Origin: Psychroflexus maritimus
Lineage (GTDB): Bacteria; Bacteroidota; Bacteroidia; Flavobacteriales; Flavobacteriaceae
DNA length: 64,000 nt
Direction of reading: 5' to 3'
NCBI RefSeq assembly: GCF_011089875.1
Contig: NZ_JAANAS010000001.1
Span: forward strand, 124,001-188,000
Part shown: one piece after another, positions 26,362 to 33,550 of the stretch
Layout: each line of letters begins with the position of its first letter
How positions within the stretch are numbered: position 1 is the stretch's first letter
Notes under the pieces: model-generated
The model's input: only the letters and a program-made list of their open reading frames with translations
Told to the model about the DNA's origin: nothing
Database searches by the model: none
Translations under genes and position numbers: made by a program

Positions 26362-26481
26362 CAAAATTTAAGTTCTGAAGTTGATGGGCGAGAAGTTTAT
26401 CCCGTGATAGATTTCAAGGAAACGCAGTGACCGTAGAAATATTATACGGGAAGCCCCAGCCAGATCACAAAATTTAAGTTC
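26346..26481 (+). repeat. Direct repeat of the tRNA-Lys 3' end (30 bp, copies at 26346-26375 and 26452-26481)
   Basis: A 30-base segment starting AGCCCCAGCCAGATCACAAA and ending TTAAGTTC occurs twice, 106 bases apart and without mismatch. The first copy covers the T-arm 3' half, the acceptor strand and the flank of tRNA-Lys. The second copy has no tRNA body. The 76 bases between the copies contain a CCCGT...ACGGG bracket and no gene. The arrangement is like the attL/attR pair left by an element that integrated at the tRNA, or like a short tandem duplication. Confidence 0.85.
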
Positions 26482-26524
26482 ATTTTTTGATGCTTTCAAA
26501 AGCATTTAAAAAACAATAAAACTT

Positions 26525-26550
26525 CCTCTTACTTTTAAGAGGTTTTTTTT
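26525..26550 (+). terminator. Rho-independent terminator after tRNA-Lys
   Basis: CCTCTT (26525-26530) and AAGAGG (26537-26542) form a stem with a six-base loop, followed by an eight-base T run (26543-26550). It lies just before the tRNA-Leu gene. Confidence 0.75.
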
Positions 26551-26565
26551 TATATTTACTTTATT

Positions 26566-26649
26566 GCCCAGGTGCTGGAATTGGTAGACAGGCATGGTTG
26601 AGGGCCATGTGTCCGTAAGGGCGTGCGGGTTCGACTCCCGCTCTGGGCA
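26566..26649 (+). tRNA. tRNA-Leu (anticodon GAG)
   Basis: An 84-base class II tRNA with acceptor GCCCAGG against TCTGGGC (one G-U pair). The anticodon arm is CATGG-TTGAGGG-CCATG with GAG. There is a long variable arm (TGTCCGTAAGGGCG) and a T arm GCGGG-TTCGACT-CCCGC. The discriminator is A, as in leucine tRNAs. Only ten bases before it is TATATTTA, a near match to the -7 box. Confidence 0.94.
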
Positions 26650-26746
26650 CTTTTATAACTATTTAGTATTTTGATAGTTATAGTTTAAAATTAAGTAGGT
26701 GGGATTCCTACTGGGATTATTTTTTAGGACTTTTTCAAGTTTTTAA

Positions 26747-27529
26747 TTATTCTCCTTTAAATACAGGCTTTCTTTTCTCTACAAAAGCGGTTACTCCTTC
26801 TTTGTAATCTAAGGTTTGCGCAGAGGCAATTTGATATTCAGATTCTAAAGCTAATTGCTCTTCTAATGAATTTTGCATAGATTTATTCAGGGCTTTTTTA
26901 GTAAAAGCTAAAGCTTTAGTAGGCATTTGTGCCAATTGTCTAGCCAATTTATCCACTTCTAAATCAAATGTTTCTGAAGAATAATAGGTGTAAATCATTC
27001 CCATTCTTTCAGCTTCAATAGCATCAACTTTATCGCCTAACATAGCTAATGCAGAGGCTCTTTGAAAACCTATTAAGCGAGGTAAAAAAAAGGTTCCTGC
27101 AGAATCTGGAATTAATCCAATTTTTGAAAATGCCTGGATAAAACTTGCTCTTTCTGAAGCAACAACAATATCACACGCCAAAGCAATATTAGCTCCAGCA
27201 CCAGCTGCAACTCCATTTACTGCAGCAATTACTGGTTTTTCAATGTTCCTAATACGAGTTATTATGGGATTGTAATGCTCTTCCAAAATCTTTTTAAAAC
27301 CCGGATTTTGATCTGTATTAGTTACTTCTCCCAAATCCTGTCCTGCACAAAAAGCCTTTCCTTCTCCCATTAAAACAAGCGCCCTTACCTCATCATTTCT
27401 TATACAATCATCTAAAGTTTTCTGTAAAAGCAAAGCCATCTCCCGATTAAAACTATTAAACTTTGCAGGGCGATTTAACTTGATATATGCTACACTATTT
27501 TTTACCTCAATCAATACACTTTTTTCCAT
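26747..27529 (-). CDS. Enoyl-CoA hydratase/isomerase (PaaG-like)
   Basis: 260 residues of the crotonase family. The oxyanion-hole segments are AFCAGQDLGEV (about 60-70) and NGVAAGAGANIALACD (about 105-120). The FCAGQDL form is typical of PaaG, the 1,2-epoxyphenylacetyl-CoA isomerase, rather than of plain enoyl-CoA hydratases, which usually have FCAGAD. IPDSAGTFFLPRLIG, with Asp in place of the usual second Glu, also fits PaaG. It acts in the cytoplasm on a CoA thioester. No other phenylacetate genes are present here, so the physiological substrate is uncertain. Confidence 0.82.
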   Translation of the reverse strand: MEKSVLIEVKNSVAYIKLNRPAKFNSFNREMALLLQKTLDDCIRNDEVRALVLMGEGKAFCAGQDLGEVTNTDQNPGFKKILEEHYNPIITRIRNIEKPVIAAVNGVAAGAGANIALACDIVVASERASFIQAFSKIGLIPDSAGTFFLPRLIGFQRASALAMLGDKVDAIEAERMGMIYTYYSSETFDLEVDKLARQLAQMPTKALAFTKKALNKSMQNSLEEQLALESEYQIASAQTLDYKEGVTAFVEKRKPVFKGE

Positions 27530-27562
27530 AAAACATTTATTTATCTATATTTTCGAAATTTA

Positions 27563-27570
27563 CAAAAATA
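27563..27570 (-). promoter_or_regulatory. -7 box of the enoyl-CoA hydratase promoter
   Basis: Read leftward, TATTTTTG matches TAnnTTTG about 35 bases before the start codon. No clear -33 TTTG is seen at the right distance. Confidence 0.4.
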
Positions 27571-27694
27571 TTAGAATTTGCCTAGGCGATTATACAATAA
27601 GTATTAACTGATAAAAGGAGGGCCTGTTAAATTCTAATTAAGCTATTAAAACTAAAGGGGAAAGTAATCGATAGATTAACTTGTGTACTTGAAT

Positions 27695-27723
27695 TAAAAA
27701 AAGCCTTTCCATTTGGAAAAGCT
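27695..27723 (-). terminator. Second terminator downstream of tRNA-Asp
   Basis: On the minus strand an AGCTTTTCC / GGAAAGGCT stem with loop AAAT is followed by a T run. It is a well-formed intrinsic terminator lying after the one at 27735-27762 in the same direction. Confidence 0.65.
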
Positions 27724-27734
27724 CTTCAACGGTT

Positions 27735-27762
27735 TTAAAAAAACCCGAGTATTTACATACTC
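27735..27762 (-). terminator. Rho-independent terminator of tRNA-Asp
   Basis: On the minus strand GAGTAT-GTAA-ATACTC is followed by GGG and seven or more T. It lies 25 bases after the end of tRNA-Asp. Confidence 0.7.
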
Positions 27763-27786
27763 ACAACACAACTTCATAAAAAAAAG

Positions 27787-27860
27787 CGGTCTGGACGAGA
27801 CTCGAACTCGCGACCCCCTGCGTGACAGGCAGGTATTCTAACCAACTGAACTACCAGACC
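27787..27860 (-). tRNA. tRNA-Asp (anticodon GTC)
   Basis: A 74-base cloverleaf read leftward: acceptor GGTCTGG pairs with CCAGACC, and the anticodon arm CCTGC-CTGTCAC-GCAGG carries GTC. The T arm is CGAG-TTCGAGT-CTCG and the discriminator is G. A consensus promoter lies 18 bases upstream. Confidence 0.95.
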
Positions 27861-27878
27861 GTTGCTTTGTAGCGAGTG

Positions 27879-27909
27879 CAAATATAAAACCATTTTTTGT
27901 TTCAACAAA
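27879..27909 (-). promoter_or_regulatory. Promoter of tRNA-Asp
   Basis: Read leftward, TTTG (27909-27906), a 19-base spacer and TATATTTG (27886-27879) match the Bacteroidota promoter consensus exactly. This is the cleanest promoter in the window. Confidence 0.85.
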
Positions 27910-27977
27910 TCTTTTTATTAGGTTTTTTTAGTTTTTTTTACTTGCCTATTTTAAGTTATTGAGTTCTATATTTTTAA

Positions 27978-28889
27978 TTATTGAACCTCTTCTAAAAAAC
28001 TTTTGATTAAGGAAGTTGTACCTCTGTTCACGTTACAATATTGATAGTTTATTTGGTACTGTTGGCTACTATTTTTAAGTTGATTTTTAAATGCTTTAAT
28101 TTTTTGAACATATTCATCTTTTATTTGTTCTGGAAATACATCTAAGGATTGGTTAGTCTCTAAATCATGAAATCTAATGGGTTTATTTTCAAAATCTAAG
28201 TTTACTTCCTCATCTTCGTTAAAAGTATGAAATATAACCACTTGATGTTTATTAAATTTCAAATGTTGAATAGCTTCCAAAAGTTTTTGATTTTCTACCT
28301 CCGTTTGAAGAAGGTCGGAAAATATAAATATCAAACTTCTTCTGCTCAAAGTTTCAGCCAACTGATGCAAAAAGCTGAAAGTCTTAGTTTTCTTATTTTG
28401 TGGGTTTTCATCTATTAATTCAATCAATTTGTTTTCAAGATTACTAAAATGAGCGTTATTTCCTTTTGCCTTTTGATGGTAAGTAATCTCATCATTATAA
28501 ATGCTAAGGCCAATCGCATCTCTTTGCTTTTGAAAAATTTGCATTAAGCTTAATGAAGCTATAACAGCAAAGTCTATTTTTCTTAATCTATTTTTATTGG
28601 GTTTAAAATACATAGAAGAAGAAGAGTCTATGATTATTTGGCATCTTAGGTTTGTTTCTTCTTCGTATTTTTTGGTATATAGCTTATCGATTTTTGCAAA
28701 GAGTTTCCAATCAATATGTTTTGTGCTTTCTCCCTTGTTATACAGTTTATGTTCTGCAAATTCGGCAGAAAATCCATGAAATGGGCTTTTATGTATTCCA
28801 CTAATATAGCCTTCCATTACTTGGTTAGCAAGAAACTTGAAATGATTAAACTTTTTAGATTCTTTATTTATTTGCTTACTATTCATCAT
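27978..28889 (-). CDS. DUF58 domain protein (vWA-like)
   Basis: 303 residues. N-terminal GISGIHKSPFHGFSAEFAEH with YNKGESTKHIDWKLFAK is the DUF58 signature region. A metal-site-like IIDSSSSMYFKP (about 88-99) resembles the MIDAS of von Willebrand A domains, and FIFSDLLQ lies further on. DUF58 proteins usually act with a MoxR AAA+ ATPase and membrane vWA proteins. None of those partners is adjacent here. Cytoplasmic, function inferred only as a chaperone-like partner. Confidence 0.85.
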   Translation of the reverse strand: MMNSKQINKESKKFNHFKFLANQVMEGYISGIHKSPFHGFSAEFAEHKLYNKGESTKHIDWKLFAKIDKLYTKKYEEETNLRCQIIIDSSSSMYFKPNKNRLRKIDFAVIASLSLMQIFQKQRDAIGLSIYNDEITYHQKAKGNNAHFSNLENKLIELIDENPQNKKTKTFSFLHQLAETLSRRSLIFIFSDLLQTEVENQKLLEAIQHLKFNKHQVVIFHTFNEDEEVNLDFENKPIRFHDLETNQSLDVFPEQIKDEYVQKIKAFKNQLKNSSQQYQINYQYCNVNRGTTSLIKSFLEEVQ

Positions 28890-28910
28890 TACATATAAAG
28901 TATAAATGTA

Positions 28911-28941
28911 AAAAAACCTGAGTGAAGACTCAGGTTTTTTT
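28911..28941 (-). terminator. Bidirectional terminator between thioredoxin and DUF58 genes
   Basis: CCTGAGT-GAAG-ACTCAGG flanked by A and T runs. On the minus strand it ends the thioredoxin transcript 22 bases after its stop codon. Confidence 0.8.
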
Positions 28942-28962
28942 ACATTTTATTTTTTGAATATC

Positions 28963-29280
28963 TTACATAGCTTTTTCAATAGCTTCTGTGTAAGTTTCTT
29001 TAGGCGCAACACCTACTTGACGTTCAATTAATTCGCCGTCTTTAAAAAGTAAGACAGTTGGAATATTTCTAACTCCATACTTTGCTGCAAACTCTTGATT
29101 TGCATCTACGTCAACTTTACCTACAACAGCTTTTCCTTCGTATTCTTTGCTTATTTCGTCAATGATTGGCCCAACCATTCTACATGGTCCACACCAAGCA
29201 GCCCAAAAATCAACAAGTACGGGTTGCTTACTTTTTAAAACAGTTTCTTCAAAACTTTGATCTGTTATTTCTAATGCCAT
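28963..29280 (-). CDS. trxA: Thioredoxin
   Basis: 105 residues, the normal length of thioredoxin 1. The active site is FWAAWCGPCRMVGP (Cys32-Gly-Pro-Cys35 by usual numbering), the cis-proline loop is RNIPTVLLFKDG, and the buried Asp lies before the active site in PVLVDFWA. No signal peptide, so it is the cytoplasmic disulfide reductase that serves ribonucleotide reductase and other enzymes. It is a single-gene transcript with its own promoter box and terminator. Confidence 0.95.
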   Translation of the reverse strand: MALEITDQSFEETVLKSKQPVLVDFWAAWCGPCRMVGPIIDEISKEYEGKAVVGKVDVDANQEFAAKYGVRNIPTVLLFKDGELIERQVGVAPKETYTEAIEKAM

Positions 29281-29295
29281 AATTTTAATTTTTCA

Positions 29296-29303
29296 CAAAA
29301 GTA
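29296..29303 (-). promoter_or_regulatory. -7 box of the trxA promoter
   Basis: Read leftward, TACTTTTG matches TAnnTTTG and ends 15 bases before the ATG at 29280. No clear -33 element is seen. Confidence 0.5.
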
Positions 29304-29385
29304 ATTATATTTTTTAAATAGCTGTGTTATTAAGTTTATAAATCGATATTATTCAACTACTTCATTAACTAAATTACATAAAATT

Positions 29386-29417
29386 AAAAAAGGGGTATTA
29401 ATTCTACCCCTTTTTCT
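29386..29417 (-). terminator. Terminator of the type IX secreted protein gene
   Basis: AAAAAGGGGTA-TTAATTC-TACCCCTTTTT is a strong symmetrical hairpin with an A run before and a T run after it, 20 bases beyond the stop codon at 29437. Confidence 0.8.
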
Positions 29418-29436
29418 ATTAAAAATTTATAAATAC

Positions 29437-32400
29437 TTACTTCTTAATCACTTTAAAGTTTTCGGATTCACCATTAATTTCAACTTTCATGATATAAGTT
29501 CCTGAAGGAATTCCTTCTAAATTTAGTTGGATTTGATTATTATTAGGTGTAAAAGCTTTCACTTTTTTACCAGTTATATCAAAAAGTTGTATATCGTCAA
29601 TAACATTGATTGCGTTTACGTTTAAAATGTTTTCTATTGGGTTTGGATAGTAGCTAAAGTTGTCAGCATCAAAATCGGTTGTGCTGATGTCTGTAGGCGA
29701 GCTAACTTTGAAATCAAATTCTTCAGGAAGCTCTCCCTGACCACCTTGACATGATTGAGCAATATCGGTAATTAAAATCATATAGAAAGCACCTGTTGTA
29801 GATTCGAATTCTAAATCAGTAAGTTCTACTCCATCATCATCTGAATCCCACAATAAATTACCTTCATTGCTAAATCCGTCATAAATCCTTAACACGTCGT
29901 TGGAATTTGCTAAATCTTCAATACTACCAGAATTCCAAGTCATTAATAATCCTTCTTCAATAGGATCTGCAGTTGATAAAAACAACCACTCTTTAAATTC
30001 ATTGTTTCCGTAACAATATACCTCTTCATAAGATTCTCCTGCTCCAATCTCAATAGGGATAATTGGACTTCTAAAGTTGTGAGGACCAACCCAAACGCTA
30101 TAATCTTCAGTTTCTAAATCGCAGACGCCTCTCACCCAAAATCTGTAATTGGTGGTAGATTCTAAATCGTCTAAAATAAGGCTTTCTTGATCAACAAGAA
30201 CTGTTGTATTTCCTTCGTCTCCTTGTTGCGTTGGTGTTAAACCATATTCCACTTCCCATTGAGTTTCATCTCCAAGAGCATCCCAAAATAATTCTATTTC
30301 TGCTGGTCCTGTGATTTGATCACCAAGGTTTCCTGGTCTTGCACAAGATATAAAATCTACCTCTAAGGTGTAATCAATACTTGTATTAAGCCAGTGAGAA
30401 ACTACAATGTAATAATTTTCACCAGCTTCAACAGGAACTTCTATTAAATTAATATCGCTTGAACCATCACCAAAAGCATTTCCAAATCCGTCGAGACAAA
30501 AGTCTCCTATATCGTCACAAGTGTCATAAACAAAAACTCCTGCATAAGTCCCTGAAATGTCTTTTAAAGTAATATCTAGGCCTCCGCTTTCTTCAGCAGT
30601 GTAGCGATATACAACATCGTTTTGGTTTAAGTGTTGAAGTGTGCTTCCACATTCGCTTCCTGGAAGTCCACTATAAATACTAGTATAGTTACTTGTAGAA
30701 TCGGAATCAGAAAAAGGAACTTCATCAATTTCAATAGCAGCTCCACAGGCATCTCCAGTATTGAAAGTACTAAAAACCGCTTGGCGTAAATTGCTTAATC
30801 CATTTTCTGCACCACAATCTGCTTGAATAGTAGCTAAATAATCATTTAATGGCTCTAAGCCTGTAATTTCAAATTCACTAGTACCAGCTTCTGCTATTTC
30901 TGTGAACAAAGGGTCATCTACTTCAATATTTGCTCCAGATTCATAAATATTTATAATAAATCCTTCTGACGCACTAGGCGAATTATTCCAAGTTGCATTT
31001 GCAAAAACGTCTCCTCCTAAAACATCAAATTCTGTAAGATTAAAACAAGAAGGTGCTTCTTGTATAGAAACATTGTCAATAGCCATTTGACTAGCTGAAC
31101 TACTTCCACTTTCGCCTAAAAATCTAAATTCAATAGTTTCGTTTGCAAAATCTGTGATGTCAGCTACAACCTCTTCCCAAAAATCGCCGTTTGATTCTTG
31201 TTGTTGTCCAGAAATACTAAACACTTCAACCCAATCTGTATCACCCAGTGTTCTCGCTTCTAAACTAAGTGTTCCCATATCCTCTCCGTACATGTGATAG
31301 TAAAATGATATGGAGGGCTCCTCTAAGTTTGCTAGGTTTGCTGCGGGTCCTTTAAAAGAAGCTATTTCTCCACTTGATGTAGAATTGGAGCGAAGGTAAA
31401 TATAATTTCCATCTCCATTGAAGTCTTGATTAGGCCCTGTATCTGATGAATTAGTATTTCCTGTTCTAGTTCCCCAAAAGAAACCATCTACAGGTTCATC
31501 ATTTTCCCAACATTCATCCAAGACCATATTATCGTTTGCATCAGTTGTTCCTGTAGCCCATCTTGGACCATCAAAATTTTCAACATAAGGGGTAAATACC
31601 ACCCCACATTCTGTTTCAAATTCAATTAATGATCCACTACTTAAACCATCATCAACACCGCAATCACTTAATAATCTAAGGGTGTAAATTGAGCCCGCTT
31701 GCAAGCCTTCTATAGTTAGTGTGTTTTCAGTAGAACCAACAGTTCCGTCCAAAAACGGGTTTTCATCACTTAGGTTATTTCCAAACTCATAAACTTCCCA
31801 AATGTAACCTTCAGAAGCTTCCGATGCAAGATCCCAAACTAAATCAATTGAGTTAGCATCAGTTGTGATTGCTATATTTTCAGGATCAAAACATGTGGGC
31901 GCTGAACCAACATAAACTTCATCAATGGCCATATTTCCAAGAGAGCCATCGCCGCGTTCACCTAAAAATCTAAATTCTATGTTAGTTGCCGTATCAAAGT
32001 CTGTAAGAGCAACAGTTTCTTGAATCCAGTCGTCTGCTGAAGAAGTTTGTTGTTGTCCTGTTAGACTGAACACTTCTGTCCAATCTGCATCTCCTTCCTC
32101 TCTTACTTCAAGGCTTAAAGTTCCCATATTATCTCCAAACATGTGGTAATAGAAACTGATGATTGGATCGGTTGCAGTCCCTACATTAATTGTTGGTCCT
32201 TGAAGGGTAGCAAGGTCACCATCATTACCTGAGGAGGTTCTCAAATACACATAATTTCCTCCTCCAGACACATCATCACTTGGACCTGTGTTTGACGAGT
32301 TGGTATCACCTGTTCTTGTTCCCCAGAAAAAACCAGAGGTTGGGTTACTTTCCCAACATGGGTCAATTTCGGAACCACTATTAAAAAAACCAGAACCTGC

Positions 32401-32616
32401 TACCCAATTATCACCATCTAAATCATCTAAATAAGGAGCTTCTATCGGGTCACAATCCTCAAATAAATACGCATCTAAGTTACTAGTAATTAAATGATTT
32501 GAAACGCTAGTAAATGGTATATTAAATGGATTTGAATTAGAATAGCTTGAGGCTTTTAAATTGGTAGATATAACCAAACACAAAGCAACAGCTAATAAGG
32601 GTATTATTTTTCTCAT
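29437..32616 (-). CDS. Large secreted multidomain protein with type IX sorting domain
   Basis: 1059 residues with a signal peptide (IIPLLAVALCLVISTNLKA). Two MAM-like units (about 55-240 and 345-520) share ESNP/EN..SGFFWGTRTG, then ISFYYHMFG/YGxxMGTLSLE and MAIDEV/NVS. Each is followed by a fibronectin type III domain. A third part (about 620-750) looks like a bacterial pre-peptidase-type domain, followed by another FN3 and a CUB-like domain (NDVLRIYDGFSNEGNLLW). The C-terminus (FSYYPNPIENILNV to GTYIMKVEINGE) is a type A sorting signal. It is exported through SprA-type translocons and anchored on or shed from the surface. No catalytic domain is recognised, so adhesion is likely. Many acidic residues. 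Confidence 0.88.
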   Translation of the reverse strand: MRKIIPLLAVALCLVISTNLKASSYSNSNPFNIPFTSVSNHLITSNLDAYLFEDCDPIEAPYLDDLDGDNWVAGSGFFNSGSEIDPCWESNPTSGFFWGTRTGDTNSSNTGPSDDVSGGGNYVYLRTSSGNDGDLATLQGPTINVGTATDPIISFYYHMFGDNMGTLSLEVREEGDADWTEVFSLTGQQQTSSADDWIQETVALTDFDTATNIEFRFLGERGDGSLGNMAIDEVYVGSAPTCFDPENIAITTDANSIDLVWDLASEASEGYIWEVYEFGNNLSDENPFLDGTVGSTENTLTIEGLQAGSIYTLRLLSDCGVDDGLSSGSLIEFETECGVVFTPYVENFDGPRWATGTTDANDNMVLDECWENDEPVDGFFWGTRTGNTNSSDTGPNQDFNGDGNYIYLRSNSTSSGEIASFKGPAANLANLEEPSISFYYHMYGEDMGTLSLEARTLGDTDWVEVFSISGQQQESNGDFWEEVVADITDFANETIEFRFLGESGSSSASQMAIDNVSIQEAPSCFNLTEFDVLGGDVFANATWNNSPSASEGFIINIYESGANIEVDDPLFTEIAEAGTSEFEITGLEPLNDYLATIQADCGAENGLSNLRQAVFSTFNTGDACGAAIEIDEVPFSDSDSTSNYTSIYSGLPGSECGSTLQHLNQNDVVYRYTAEESGGLDITLKDISGTYAGVFVYDTCDDIGDFCLDGFGNAFGDGSSDINLIEVPVEAGENYYIVVSHWLNTSIDYTLEVDFISCARPGNLGDQITGPAEIELFWDALGDETQWEVEYGLTPTQQGDEGNTTVLVDQESLILDDLESTTNYRFWVRGVCDLETEDYSVWVGPHNFRSPIIPIEIGAGESYEEVYCYGNNEFKEWLFLSTADPIEEGLLMTWNSGSIEDLANSNDVLRIYDGFSNEGNLLWDSDDDGVELTDLEFESTTGAFYMILITDIAQSCQGGQGELPEEFDFKVSSPTDISTTDFDADNFSYYPNPIENILNVNAINVIDDIQLFDITGKKVKAFTPNNNQIQLNLEGIPSGTYIMKVEINGESENFKVIKK

Positions 32617-32703
32617 ATTAATCTAATTTTAATTTGGGTTTAAATTTATAAATTAATTACAAATTCTTAACGCAATGTTGAATATAATTTTAAAATTAAT
32701 TAT

Positions 32704-33516
32704 TTATTTCTCGAATTTAGCCATTACTTCATCACTAACTCCTGTATTTGAAAACCCACCATCATGAAATAAATTTTGCATGGTTACTTTTTTAGTTAGG
32801 TCTGAAAAAAGTGTAAGCGTGTAGTCTGCGCAATCTGCTGCAGTAGCATTGCCAAGAGGAGACATTTGGTCGGCATAATTTATAAACCCATCAAACCCCT
32901 TAACTCCTTTTCCAGCGGTGGTAGGTGTTGGTGACTGTGAGATTGTGTTAACTCTAACTTTTTTGTCTTTCCCGTAAAAATAGCCAAAACTTCTTGCTAT
33001 TGATTCTAAAAAGGCTTTATTATCTGCCATGTCGTTATAATCAGGAAAAACGCGTTGCGCTGCCATATAAGTAAGTGCAACTATACTTCCCCACTCGTTC
33101 ATTGCATCTTTCTTATGTAATGTTTGCATTAATTTATGAAAAGACATCGCAGAAACATCTAAGCCTTTATGTGTCCAATCATAATTTTGATTTGTATAGT
33201 GTTTTCCTTTTCTTACATTTATTGACATTCCAATAGAGTGAAGTACGAAATCTAATTTTCCGCCTAAAATTTCAATAGATTCGTCAATAAGCTTTTCTAA
33301 ATCTTCTACATTTGTAGCATCTGCAGGAATAATTTTGGCATTGGTTTTTTCAGCCAATTTTTTTATGCTTCCCATACGCATAGCAATAGGAGCATTGGTT
33401 AATACAATCTCTCCTCCTTCTTCAACTACACGCTCTGCAGTTTTCCAAGCAATGGAGTTTTCGTCTAAAGCTCCAAAAATAATTCCTTTTTTTCCTTTTA
33501 ATAAGTTATAGGCCAT
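32704..33516 (-). CDS. fabI: Enoyl-[acyl-carrier-protein] reductase (NADH), FabI
   Basis: 270 residues of the short-chain dehydrogenase fold. It starts LLKGKKGIIFGALDENSIAW, the FabI form of the nucleotide-binding loop. It has VLHSIGMS and the catalytic DYNDMADNK, where Tyr and Lys are six residues apart as in FabI. The substrate loop follows (ISQSPTPTTAGKGVKGFD in part). It performs the last reduction in each round of type II fatty acid synthesis in the cytoplasm. It lies 34 bases downstream of recN on the same strand. Confidence 0.93.
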   Translation of the reverse strand: MAYNLLKGKKGIIFGALDENSIAWKTAERVVEEGGEIVLTNAPIAMRMGSIKKLAEKTNAKIIPADATNVEDLEKLIDESIEILGGKLDFVLHSIGMSINVRKGKHYTNQNYDWTHKGLDVSAMSFHKLMQTLHKKDAMNEWGSIVALTYMAAQRVFPDYNDMADNKAFLESIARSFGYFYGKDKKVRVNTISQSPTPTTAGKGVKGFDGFINYADQMSPLGNATAADCADYTLTLFSDLTKKVTMQNLFHDGGFSNTGVSDEVMAKFEK

Positions 33517-33550
33517 AGTGTCTATTTTTAATTGCGTAAATATAATGTTT

